The notes below the pieces were generated by a model, which was given only the letters and a program-made list of their open reading frames with translations, had not been told where the DNA came from and made no database searches. This document shows positions 1 to 6,504 of a stretch of DNA of 10,208 nucleotides, piece after piece. Positions within the stretch are counted from its first letter, which is position 1. The number at the start of each line of letters is the position of its first letter. The position numbers and the translations under genes are program-made. Source of the DNA: Spirochaetales bacterium. GTDB lineage: Bacteria > Spirochaetota > Spirochaetia > SZUA-6 > DRHE01. The DNA is taken from contig JAFGFV010000375.1 of assembly GCA_016930895.1 (NCBI GenBank), positions 1-10,208 of the forward strand. The letters are read 5' to 3'.

Positions 1-381
1 AACGCGGACATGGGGGTCTTCGGGGAGCTGGGCTACACCCTGGAGAAGGTCTTCTACATCACCGGCAGCTACTACTGGCCGTGGCCGGTGAACGCCCCGG
101 CCAGCGCCTGGCCCGAGGATACCCTGAGCCTGGAGTTCGGGATCCTGGAGGGTCTTCTGCCCCTGTACGGGTCCATCGGCATGTATCGCGAGGACACCTT
201 CTCCCAGCTGGCGCGCAACCCCGGCGGCGGGATCAGCTTCTTCGACGAGAACCTCCTGTTCTACGGCGAGCTGGTCTACCCGGTGGCGTCGATCCTGGAC
301 CTGGTCCTGCAGGTCACGACCCCGGTCTCCAACGGTCAGTGGTACCCCTCGATCAGCATCCTGACCCGGGTCGGAGGCTGA
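1..381 (+). CDS. C-terminal part of a probable beta-rich envelope protein (5' end outside window)
   Basis: The frame is open from the first base and ends in TGA at 379-381, giving 126 residues; the true start lies upstream of the window. I do not recognise the family. The fragment is rich in aromatic residues and glycine, with alternating polar and hydrophobic stretches (for example VFYITGSYYW, LLFYGELVYP and LDLVLQVTTP) separated by short turns. This is the look of outer-membrane beta-barrel strands or a periplasmic beta-sheet protein. The C-terminus (ISILTRVGG) lacks the terminal aromatic residue typical of many BamA substrates, so a barrel is only a guess. The stop codon lies 6 bases before the mutL start, and the mutL Shine-Dalgarno is inside this gene's last codons, so the two are probably co-transcribed. 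The reading frame is secure; the function is not. Confidence 0.6.
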   Translation, partial: NADMGVFGELGYTLEKVFYITGSYYWPWPVNAPASAWPEDTLSLEFGILEGLLPLYGSIGMYREDTFSQLARNPGGGISFFDENLLFYGELVYPVASILDLVLQVTTPVSNGQWYPSISILTRVGG

Positions 382-387
382 GCACGC

Positions 388-2196
388 GTGATTGACGAAC
401 CCTCCCGGAGGATCCGCATCCTCCGGGAGGACGTGTCCCGAAAGATAGCGGCCGGCGAGGTGATCGACCGGCCGCTTTCTGTTGTCCGGGAGCTTCTGGA
501 CAACGCCATCGATGCGGGGGCCCGGAGCGTCGAGACAGCCCTGGAGGGCGGCGGGCTCGCGCGCATCCGGGTGGTGGACGATGGGCTGGGCATGTCACGG
601 GAAGACCTGGAGCTGTGCTGGCAGCGTCACGCCACCTCCAAGATCCAGGCGGCCGAGGACCTGTACCGGGTGCGGACCCTCGGCTTCCGGGGCGAGGCCC
701 TGGCCTCCATTGCCGCCTGCTCGCGTCTGTCCATCGTGAGCCGCCCCCGCGACGACGCGGGGGCCCCGGGGGAGGCGGCCGCCAGGCTGGTCGTGGAGGG
801 AGGCCGGCGGCTTGTTCTGGAAGAGCATCAGGGCCCCCCTGGCACCTCGGTGGACGTGGCCGACCTGTTCTTCAATTTGCCGCCGCGGCGGCGTTTCCTC
901 AAGAGCCCCTCGGCGGAATCCGCCCTCTGCCGCCAGGCCTTCCTCGAGAAGGCCCTGCCGCACCCGCAGGTGGCCTTCCGGCTCTCCGCGGGCGGGGAGC
1001 TCAAGCACTTCTTCCCGGCGCTCGGCGCGGACGACTACAAGGGCCGGGTGGCCGCGGCCTTCGGGTTCGAGCAGGGGCTGGTGTACGGGGTCGAGGGGGG
1101 CGGGGGAGGGGTCGGCGTGCGGGCGGTGGTCGGGCGCCCGGAGCTGAACCGTCGGGACCGCAAGATGGTCCAGCTGTACGTAAACCGCCGGCGGGTGTTC
1201 GAGTACGGCCTCGTGCAGGCGGTGGAATACGCCTACTCGGAGTACCTTCCCGGAGGGCACCATCCGGTAGCGTTCCTGTTCCTGGAGCTGGACCCCGCGG
1301 AGGTGGACTTCAACATCCATCCGGCCAAGCGGGAGGTCCGCTTCCGGGATCTGGCCGGGGTGCGCGGGCAGGTGAGCGCGACCCTGCGGGAGTTCCTCAG
1401 GGCCTTCGACCTGAAACGGCCTCCCCTGGGCGGGGCTGCCTCCGGGCAAGCCCTGCAGGGCCCCGCGATCGCAGTCGAGCGCGCGCTGGGGTTCCACGGG
1501 ATCGAGGATCAAGCCCGGCCGGCGTCGCAGCCCGGTGAACAGCCGGGCGCGCGGTCTGCGGCGTCCCCGTCCGTGGCGCCCGTCCCCGCAGGCCCGCCGG
1601 CACGCCCCGTGACGGCGGTCGCACCGACTGCCGGGGGGCCGGCGGAGTCCCCTGGCGAAGCGCTCTACCGGGGCCAGATCTTCGGCCTGTTCCTGCTGGT
1701 GGAATCCGGCGACACCCTGTACGTGGTGGACCAGCACGCGGCCCACGAGCGGGTCCTCTTCGAGCGGATGAGGGCCCGCCCTCCCGTGTCCCAGGAGCTC
1801 CTGATGCCCCTGCGGGTCGAGCCCGGGCCTCAGGCGGACAGGCTCCTGGAACGGGCGGCCCTGCTCCGGGAACGCTTCGCGGTCCGGCTGGAGCGCGCCG
1901 AGGACGGGGCCGTGGAGATAGCCGCCCTTCCCGAGGAGCTCCTGGCTCTGGAGGCGGAGGAGCTCGTGGCGGCGCTCCTGTGGGAGCAAGGGTCCGTGGA
2001 GGAGCTGATCGACCGGGTCTACGCCCTGGCGGCGTGCCGCCTGGCGGTCAAGGAAGGGCAGGAGCTGGACCCCGGCGCGGCCCAAGAGCTGGTCCGGCAG
2101 GTCTTCGCCCTGGAGAATGCCCGCTGCCCGCACGGCAGGCCCATCTGGACGCAGCTCAAGCGGCAGGATCTGGAGAAGGGCGTGGGGCGGGAGTAA
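388..2196 (+). CDS. mutL: DNA mismatch repair protein MutL (endonuclease type)
   Basis: MutL links mismatch recognition by MutS to strand incision and excision. The 602-residue product has the family's usual length and layout. The N-terminal GHKL ATPase shows KIAAGEVIDRP (19-29), RELLDNAIDAG (34-44, with the expected catalytic E35 and Mg-binding N39), DDGLGM (64-69, where DNGxGI is usual), GFRGEALAS (99-107) and NIHPAKREVRF (from 309; K314 matches the conserved lysine). A Pro/Ala/Gly-rich linker covers about 345-420. The C-terminal domain has DQHAAHERVLFE (448-459), which fits the metal-binding endonuclease motif DQHA(X)2E(X)4E, plus ACRLAVK (549-555) and CPHGRP (580-585). It therefore should nick DNA itself, as expected in bacteria without MutH. 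The GTG start is supported by GGAGG at 373-377, 10 bases upstream, and by alignment of RIRIL with the usual MutL N-terminus. The next GTG (433) would remove that conserved N-terminus. Confidence 0.97.
   Translation: MIDEPSRRIRILREDVSRKIAAGEVIDRPLSVVRELLDNAIDAGARSVETALEGGGLARIRVVDDGLGMSREDLELCWQRHATSKIQAAEDLYRVRTLGFRGEALASIAACSRLSIVSRPRDDAGAPGEAAARLVVEGGRRLVLEEHQGPPGTSVDVADLFFNLPPRRRFLKSPSAESALCRQAFLEKALPHPQVAFRLSAGGELKHFFPALGADDYKGRVAAAFGFEQGLVYGVEGGGGGVGVRAVVGRPELNRRDRKMVQLYVNRRRVFEYGLVQAVEYAYSEYLPGGHHPVAFLFLELDPAEVDFNIHPAKREVRFRDLAGVRGQVSATLREFLRAFDLKRPPLGGAASGQALQGPAIAVERALGFHGIEDQARPASQPGEQPGARSAASPSVAPVPAGPPARPVTAVAPTAGGPAESPGEALYRGQIFGLFLLVESGDTLYVVDQHAAHERVLFERMRARPPVSQELLMPLRVEPGPQADRLLERAALLRERFAVRLERAEDGAVEIAALPEELLALEAEELVAALLWEQGSVEELIDRVYALAACRLAVKEGQELDPGAAQELVRQVFALENARCPHGRPIWTQLKRQDLEKGVGRE
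401..430 (+). promoter_or_regulatory. Perfect 13-bp stem-loop inside the first codons of mutL
   Basis: Positions 401-413 (CCTCCCGGAGGAT) are the exact reverse complement of 418-430, separated by a four-base loop (CCGC, 414-417). The stem starts 10 bases after the GTG start codon and covers codons 5-15. In the mRNA it would form a very stable helix in the region occupied by the initiating ribosome. The right arm also contains CCTCCG (420-425), which is complementary to CGGAGG (372-377), the sequence holding the mutL Shine-Dalgarno. A second, mutually exclusive pairing could therefore mask the ribosome binding site. The repeat is seen directly; a regulatory role is inferred. The coding explanation is the peptide PSRRIRILRED. 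Confidence 0.55.
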
Positions 2197-2197
2197 C

Positions 2198-2255
2198 GCG
2201 CCCGCGGCGCGCGCTCCCCGCGTAGCCCCGGATGCCGGCGCGCCCCCGCGGGCGC
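2198..2255. terminator. Candidate bidirectional terminator between convergent mutL and TPR gene
   Basis: In the 67-bp gap between the two convergent stop codons, GCGCCCGCGG (2198-2207) is exactly complementary to CCGCGGGCGC (2246-2255). Inner GCGCGC copies (2209-2214 and 2238-2243) can extend the pairing. The position is right for stopping transcription from both sides. There is no T-tract on either side, so this is not a classical intrinsic terminator. High GC makes chance pairing more likely, hence the low confidence. Confidence 0.3.
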
Positions 2256-2263
2256 TGCCCGCC

Positions 2264-4108
2264 TCAGAGCTTGGAGAGCAGGCTTTCCACCTCCGCGCGC
2301 TTTTCGTACTCCGGGTTCTTCTGGAGCAGGGTCTCCAGGAAGGTCCTGGCCGTCGCCTTGTCGTTCTTCTTGATCAGGATCAGGGATACCTGGTAGTAGG
2401 CGTCCCAGTAGCTCGGGGCGATCTTGATCAGCTCGAGGAAGGTGGTCTGCGCCTCGTCGGCCTGGCCGAGCTCCTGGTATGCCAGGCCCAGGTTGTAACG
2501 GGTCACGGTGGCGTCGAGCTTGACCGTGATGGCCTTGCGGTAGTGCCGGACCGCGTCCTGGTACAGGGCCTTGTGCAGGTACACGTTGCCGAGATTGTTG
2601 TTGACCTCGAAGGAGTCGGGATCCAGGCGGATGGCCCGGGTCAGGTAGGTCAGGGCCTCGTCGTACAGCCCGCTGTCGTCGTAGATCTTGCCCAGATTGA
2701 TCAGCGGCGGCACGTAGCGGGCGTCGAGGGCGGCCGCGGCCTTGTACCACTGAATCGCCTGGTCGGTCTCCCCCGAGCGGTCGTGGGCCAGCCCGAGGGT
2801 GTACGCGTAGGGCGCCGAGTCCGGCTGCCGTTCCACGGCCTTGGTGGCGTAGCCCACGGCCTCCCGGGGCTTGTCCAGGTTGATCTTGAGGATCGCCATG
2901 TTGTAGTTGTTCTTGGGGTCCCCGGGATTGTAGCGCAGGGCGGATTCCAGGTACCGCTCGGCCTGGGCGTACTCCTCCCGGGCCGACAGGGCCGTGCCCA
3001 AGGCCCCGAGGAACACGGGGTTGTCCGGCTCGTAGTTGACCGCCTGGCGGAATGCCTCCACCGACTTGGACAGCTCGCCGGTCTCGTTGTACAGGGTGCC
3101 CAGCATGTAGTAGGCCTCGGGGTAGTCCCGCTTGACCCGGGTTGCCTCCTGGAAGGCCGCGATGGCCCGGCTGGTTTCCCCGAGCCGTGCCAGGGTCTGC
3201 CCCTTGCGGAAATGGGCCGGAGGGAAGTCCCTCTTGAGATGGATGCAGCTGTCGAAGGACTGGAGGGCGTCGCCGTACTTGCGCGAGTAGTACTGCACCT
3301 TGCCTAGGGAGTACAGGATCATGTAGTCGTCGGGTTTCAGGCGCGCCGCCTCCCGGTACTCGGCGATGGCGCTGTCGTAGTTCTTGGTGCTCTCGTAGAT
3401 CTCGCCCAGGGTGTTGTGGGGCAGCCAGAAGTCCGGATCCTTCTGGATGGACTTGGTCGAAGCGTCCACGGCCGCCTGCACGTTGGTCTGGTTGTTCGGC
3501 GCCTCGTCGAAGTAGGACTTGCCCATGTAGCCGTAGGCCTGGGCGGAATCCGGGTCGAGCGCCAGCACCTCCTCGAAGAGCCTCCGGGCCCCGGCGTGGT
3601 CCCCGGCGTTGAGCTTTCTGACCCCCTGGGTGAGCAGGTCGTTGATCCGTCGCAGGCGCTCGCGCTCCTTGCTGGAGGCATCGTCGGGAACCTCGGCCGG
3701 CTGGACGGTAACGACGGCGCGTTCCTGGGGCCGATTCTCCTGCAGGGTGGAGCTGAGCTCCCGCAGCCCCTCCTGGAGCTGCTGGCCCTGGTCCCGGAGG
3801 GCCTGCTGGTCCTGCTCCCGGTCGGCACGCTCCGCCGCCTTCTTGCGCTCCAGGATCTCATCGAGGAGCTTCTGGGCTTCCTGGTCGTTGGGGTCCTGGA
3901 GAAGCAGCCCGTCGATGATCGCGAGGGCCCGATCGTATTCTTCCTTGTCCATGTACGTCCTGGCCAGAGCCAGGGCGTTTTCTCTCTCCTGTCGCGCCTG
4001 CTCGCCGGCCCCGTCGCCCCGGGCCCTCAAGCCCAGCCAGATCCCCCCGGCTGCCAGGAGGGCGACCAGGAGGATGACTGCGATCAAGATGATGTGCCTG
4101 CGCTCCAT
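2264..4108 (-). CDS. Membrane-anchored tetratricopeptide repeat (TPR) protein, 614 aa
   Basis: Residues 1-4 (MERR) precede a single hydrophobic segment at about 5-26, giving an inner-membrane anchor with the rest probably periplasmic. Next come a charged stretch with one TPR-like helix pair (about 43-75), a Glu/Arg/Gln-rich predicted coiled coil (about 83-125), a TPR unit near 157-189, and an unbroken TPR array to the C-terminus. The turn position that is often proline falls at residues 225, 259, 293, 327, 361, 395, 429, 463, 497, 531, 565 and 599, an exact 34-residue period, so there are about twelve tandem repeats. Such arrays form superhelical scaffolds for protein-protein contacts; the partner is unknown. 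The start ATG has an AGGAG (4119-4123) 10 bases upstream. The gene lies 30 bases after the stop of the small TPR gene and is probably co-transcribed with it. Confidence 0.9.
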   Translation of the reverse strand: MERRHIILIAVILLVALLAAGGIWLGLRARGDGAGEQARQERENALALARTYMDKEEYDRALAIIDGLLLQDPNDQEAQKLLDEILERKKAAERADREQDQQALRDQGQQLQEGLRELSSTLQENRPQERAVVTVQPAEVPDDASSKERERLRRINDLLTQGVRKLNAGDHAGARRLFEEVLALDPDSAQAYGYMGKSYFDEAPNNQTNVQAAVDASTKSIQKDPDFWLPHNTLGEIYESTKNYDSAIAEYREAARLKPDDYMILYSLGKVQYYSRKYGDALQSFDSCIHLKRDFPPAHFRKGQTLARLGETSRAIAAFQEATRVKRDYPEAYYMLGTLYNETGELSKSVEAFRQAVNYEPDNPVFLGALGTALSAREEYAQAERYLESALRYNPGDPKNNYNMAILKINLDKPREAVGYATKAVERQPDSAPYAYTLGLAHDRSGETDQAIQWYKAAAALDARYVPPLINLGKIYDDSGLYDEALTYLTRAIRLDPDSFEVNNNLGNVYLHKALYQDAVRHYRKAITVKLDATVTRYNLGLAYQELGQADEAQTTFLELIKIAPSYWDAYYQVSLILIKKNDKATARTFLETLLQKNPEYEKRAEVESLLSKL

Positions 4109-4138
4109 GTGTAGCGTTCTCCTCGCTCGCGGGTGCCG

Positions 4139-4798
4139 TCAGTCCGCGATGTCGATTTCTTCGTATTCTTCCTGGATGCCTTCGCTGCCCGCGGAGAGGT
4201 TGCGGGTGTCCTCGGAGGCGTTCTGCAGGGTGCTCAGGACCTCGTTGAGCAGCTCCTTCTGGCGGGCCAGTTCCTCCTGGCGGAGTCGCTCCTGTTCCTC
4301 CAGGATGCTGCCCAGGAGGGCGATGATCTTTTCGATGTTTTCCCGCTGCGGGGTCAGCGGGTCCATCCGGAGATAGCTCACGTAGTCTTCCCGGGCGGCC
4401 GGGTAGTTCTCCAGCTCGAGGCGAGCCTGCGCGCGGTTCAGATAGGCGTCGGCCATCTGCCCGTTGATCTCCAGGGCCTTGGAGTACATCTCCTCCGCGA
4501 GGGTGTACTGCTGAAGGCGAAAGTGGTTGTTTCCCATGTTCAGGTACAGCAGGTCCCGGATCGTCTCGGCGGCGTTGAGGCCCCTCCGGTAGACCTGGAT
4601 GGCCTTCTCCCAGTCCCCGAGCTGCTCGTAGACGATCCCCACGTAGTTGTAGATGCGTTCGTTGTGGGGGTCCTCGAACAGGGCCTTCTCCAGGTAAGGG
4701 AGCGCCGCCTCGGGCTTGTTTTCGAGGAAGAGCTTCTCCCCCTGCTCCAGAGGGGTCAAGGAGAGCAGCAGCCCGGCCAAGAGCGATAGGATCGACAT
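4139..4798 (-). CDS. Small exported TPR protein with C-terminal coiled coil, 219 aa
   Basis: The product opens with a hydrophobic run (MSILSLLAGLLLSLTP) that looks like an uncleaved anchor or a signal peptide, so it is probably envelope-located. About four TPR units follow (roughly residues 18-155; signature stretches YNYVGIVYEQLGDWEKAI, NMGNNHFRLQQYTLAEEMY and AYLNRAQARLELENYPAA). A Glu/Arg/Leu-rich coiled coil covers about 160-200 and the C-terminus is acidic. I chose the ATG at 4798 because AGGTGG (4804-4809) sits 5 bases upstream; a GTG at 4807 would add three residues but would overlap that sequence. It is the first gene of the minus-strand TPR pair, so the two proteins probably act in one complex. 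A specific function cannot be assigned. Confidence 0.85.
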   Translation of the reverse strand: MSILSLLAGLLLSLTPLEQGEKLFLENKPEAALPYLEKALFEDPHNERIYNYVGIVYEQLGDWEKAIQVYRRGLNAAETIRDLLYLNMGNNHFRLQQYTLAEEMYSKALEINGQMADAYLNRAQARLELENYPAAREDYVSYLRMDPLTPQRENIEKIIALLGSILEEQERLRQEELARQKELLNEVLSTLQNASEDTRNLSAGSEGIQEEYEEIDIAD

Positions 4799-4829
4799 CA
4801 CTTCCACCTTCCAATATACATCCTTCGGT

Positions 4830-4859
4830 TTGACTCTTCTACACGATTATCGGTATGTT
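4830..4859 (+). promoter_or_regulatory. Candidate sigma-70-type promoter for the metallophosphoesterase operon
   Basis: TTGACT (4830-4835, five of six matches to the -35 consensus) is followed after 18 bases by TATGTT (4854-4859, four of six matches to the -10). The predicted start would be near 4866, giving a leader of about 23 bases before the ATG at 4889. It lies in the only 90-bp divergent gap on this side. The spacing is slightly long and the -10 is imperfect, so this remains a candidate. Confidence 0.35.
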
Positions 4860-4888
4860 GTGCTCGCCGGAGACAGTCCCGGGCTTCA

Positions 4889-5569
4889 ATGAAGATTCTG
4901 TGCGTGGCCGATCACATCGATCCTCTCGTGTACAGCCCCGGGGTAAAGGAGCGCTTCCGGGAAGTCCAGCTGGTGCTGAGCGCAGGGGACTTGCCCCACT
5001 CGTACTACGATTTCATCATGTCGACCTTGAACAAACCACTGCTCTTCGTTTTCGGTAACCACAACCTGCGCCTGATGCCCCTGTACCGCCGGGGGACGGA
5101 CTACTTCGGACGCGGAGAGATCGCGGGGCACGCCGATCCGGTCAGCCTGCCCTCCGGGGCCGTGCACATGGACGGTCGGGTCCGGCGGGTCAAGTCGGCT
5201 CTCGTGGCCGGCCTCGGAGGGTCCCTGTGGTACAATGGGGGGGAGAACCAGTTCACGGACTTCCGGATGGCCCTCAAGATCGCCAGGATGGTCCCGAGGC
5301 TGCTCTTCAACCGCCTGCGCTACGGCCGCTACCTGGACATTCTCCTGACCCATGCCCCCCCCTTCGGCATCCACGACGGCCCGGACCGCTGCCACGTGGG
5401 GTTCAAGCCATTCCTCTGGTTCATGCGGGCCTTCAGGCCCCGCTACCTGATCCACGGGCACATCCACCTGTACTCCTCCTCCGCCGCCGCCGGTGGCCGC
5501 CGCACCCAGTACCACGAGACCGCGGTCGTGAATGCCTACGATCACGTGGTCGTGGATCTGGAGGTGTAG
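4889..5569 (+). CDS. Calcineurin-like metallophosphoesterase, 226 aa
   Basis: This is a cytoplasmic phosphoesterase of the calcineurin-like superfamily, which uses a two-metal centre to hydrolyse phosphomono- or diesters; the substrate is unknown. Visible metal-site motifs are AGD (32-34), FGNHN (55-59), LTHAPP (153-158) and IHGHIH (188-193). The first motif reads ADHIDP (7-12) rather than the usual DxH, so D8 with H9 or D11 must supply the first ligands. I recall this form (a DPLVYS-like N-terminus) from spirochaete relatives. Additional histidines occur at 162 and 169. There is no signal peptide or membrane segment. The ATG has no good Shine-Dalgarno (GGAG at 4869-4872 is too distant, 16 bases). 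The stop is 2 bases before the ParB/Srx gene, so the pair is coupled. SbcD is unlikely: the protein is short and no SbcC gene follows. Confidence 0.9.
   Translation: MKILCVADHIDPLVYSPGVKERFREVQLVLSAGDLPHSYYDFIMSTLNKPLLFVFGNHNLRLMPLYRRGTDYFGRGEIAGHADPVSLPSGAVHMDGRVRRVKSALVAGLGGSLWYNGGENQFTDFRMALKIARMVPRLLFNRLRYGRYLDILLTHAPPFGIHDGPDRCHVGFKPFLWFMRAFRPRYLIHGHIHLYSSSAAAGGRRTQYHETAVVNAYDHVVVDLEV
5560..5564 (+). promoter_or_regulatory. Ribosome binding site that fixes the start of the ParB/Srx gene
   Basis: GGAGG lies within the last codons of the metallophosphoesterase gene, 7 bases before the GTG at 5572. This strong site selects that GTG over the many upstream in-frame codons that only read through the previous gene in another frame. 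Confidence 0.7.
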
Positions 5570-5571
5570 CG

Positions 5572-6504
5572 GTGGGGATCGATTCGGTGGACGCCCGGGC
5601 CAAGGAGGACTTCAACCGGGCGCGCACCAAAGAGACCGTCGGGCGCCTGCTGTCCCTGCTGTCCAACGAGAGGGACCGCCTGCTGTCCCTCTCCGAGGTC
5701 AGGGCGCTGCTCAGGCCCTCCACGGAGGTGTACCGGGGCATGCGCACGGTGCCCATCGCCCAGATCGTCGGCAGCGAGGGACGCTACCAGGATTTCAACC
5801 GCTACTTCCTGCCCCGGCACAGTCACCTTCGGCGCCGCTGGGAGAGCGTCGACAAGGCGCACCACCGCCAAATCACCCTGCCGGCAGTGACGCTCTACGA
5901 GATCGGGGGGGTCTATTTCGTGCGCGACGGCAACCATAGGGTCTCCGTGGCCCGGCTGCAGGGGGTGGAGTTCATTGACGCGGAGGTGATCAGCCTGGGG
6001 TCCAGAATCGAGCTCTCACCGGACATGAGCGTCGAAGACCTGCGGCGGGGGGTGATCGCCCTCGAAGAGCAGGCGTTCCTGGAGGAGACGAGACTCGACC
6101 GGCTGTACCCGGGGGTGCGCCTGCAGTTCACGGCCACCGGGCGCTACGACGAGATCGTGCGGCATGTCGACGGGCACAAGTACTTCATCAACCTGGCCCA
6201 GAGGGAAGAGATCTCCTTCGAAAGGGCGCTCCGCTCCTGGTACGAGAACGTGTACAGGCCGGTGGTCAAGGTGATCGAGGAGGGGGGGCTGCTTGCCGCG
6301 TTCCCGGGAAGGACGGTGTCCGATCTGTATGTGTGGATCGTCCGGCACTGGGACGAGCTCAAGGGCAAGTACGGGCAGTCCTACCCGCTGGAGGAGGCGG
6401 CCGCCGACTACCGGGAGCGTTTCGGCAGGCGCTCGACCCGCCGGCTGGTCAGCGCGTGGGGCCGCCTGTTCCGCCGCGGCCGAAGATCGCCCGGAAAACC
6501 CTGA
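5572..6504 (+). CDS. ParB/sulfiredoxin-fold domain protein with conserved C-terminal region, 310 aa
   Basis: The N-terminal 55 residues are charged and helical (RLLSLLSNERDRLLSLSE). VPIAQIVGSEGRYQDF (60-75) and YFVRDGNHRVSVAR (115-128) then mark a ParB/Srx-like fold; RDGNHR (118-123) sits where ParB proteins carry their GERR nucleotide motif. Proteins of this type are often labelled transcriptional regulators, but I see no helix-turn-helix. The C-terminal half contains DGHKYF (200-205) and FPGRTVSDLYVWIVRHW (244-260), a conserved block I remember from actinobacterial and Chloroflexi relatives without known function. The tail is strongly basic (WGRLFRRGRRSPGKP). The GTG start has GGAGG 7 bases upstream and follows the phosphoesterase stop by 2 bases. 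The last 56 bases overlap the opposing ParB-domain gene. The domain call is good; the biochemical role is open. Confidence 0.85.
   Translation: MGIDSVDARAKEDFNRARTKETVGRLLSLLSNERDRLLSLSEVRALLRPSTEVYRGMRTVPIAQIVGSEGRYQDFNRYFLPRHSHLRRRWESVDKAHHRQITLPAVTLYEIGGVYFVRDGNHRVSVARLQGVEFIDAEVISLGSRIELSPDMSVEDLRRGVIALEEQAFLEETRLDRLYPGVRLQFTATGRYDEIVRHVDGHKYFINLAQREEISFERALRSWYENVYRPVVKVIEEGGLLAAFPGRTVSDLYVWIVRHWDELKGKYGQSYPLEEAAADYRERFGRRSTRRLVSAWGRLFRRGRRSPGKP

Noticed and set aside
595..2133. Long open frame antisense to mutL (512 codons), and similar long antisense frames at 2117-3307, 7684-9087 and 9148-10053
   Set aside because: High GC makes stop codons rare in alternative frames. The translations are low-complexity (Gly, Arg, Pro, Val rich), show no family motifs and lie opposite clearly recognised genes.
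4805..4807. GTG as the start of the small TPR protein
   Set aside because: It would add only three residues and overlap the AGGTGG that serves the ATG at 4798. It cannot be fully excluded.
4813..4818. TATATT (minus strand) as a -10 box for the TPR operon
   Set aside because: No acceptable -35 lies 16-19 bases upstream, and the predicted start would cut into the Shine-Dalgarno. The true promoter of this unit remains unassigned.
4889..5569. SbcD/Mre11-type nuclease linked to mutL as a DNA repair cluster
   Set aside because: The protein is only 226 residues, no SbcC/Rad50 ATPase follows, and it is separated from mutL by the TPR operon on the other strand.
5227..5571. Upstream extension of the ParB/Srx frame across the metallophosphoesterase gene
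   Set aside because: The extension translates as Pro/Arg-rich nonsense and shadows conserved phosphoesterase motifs. GGAGG 7 bases before GTG 5572 gives a natural start.
5644..5690. 14-bp direct repeat (5644-5657 and 5677-5690) at the start of the ParB/Srx gene
   Set aside because: Both copies encode RLLSL in the same frame within a leucine-rich helix, so coding similarity explains it.
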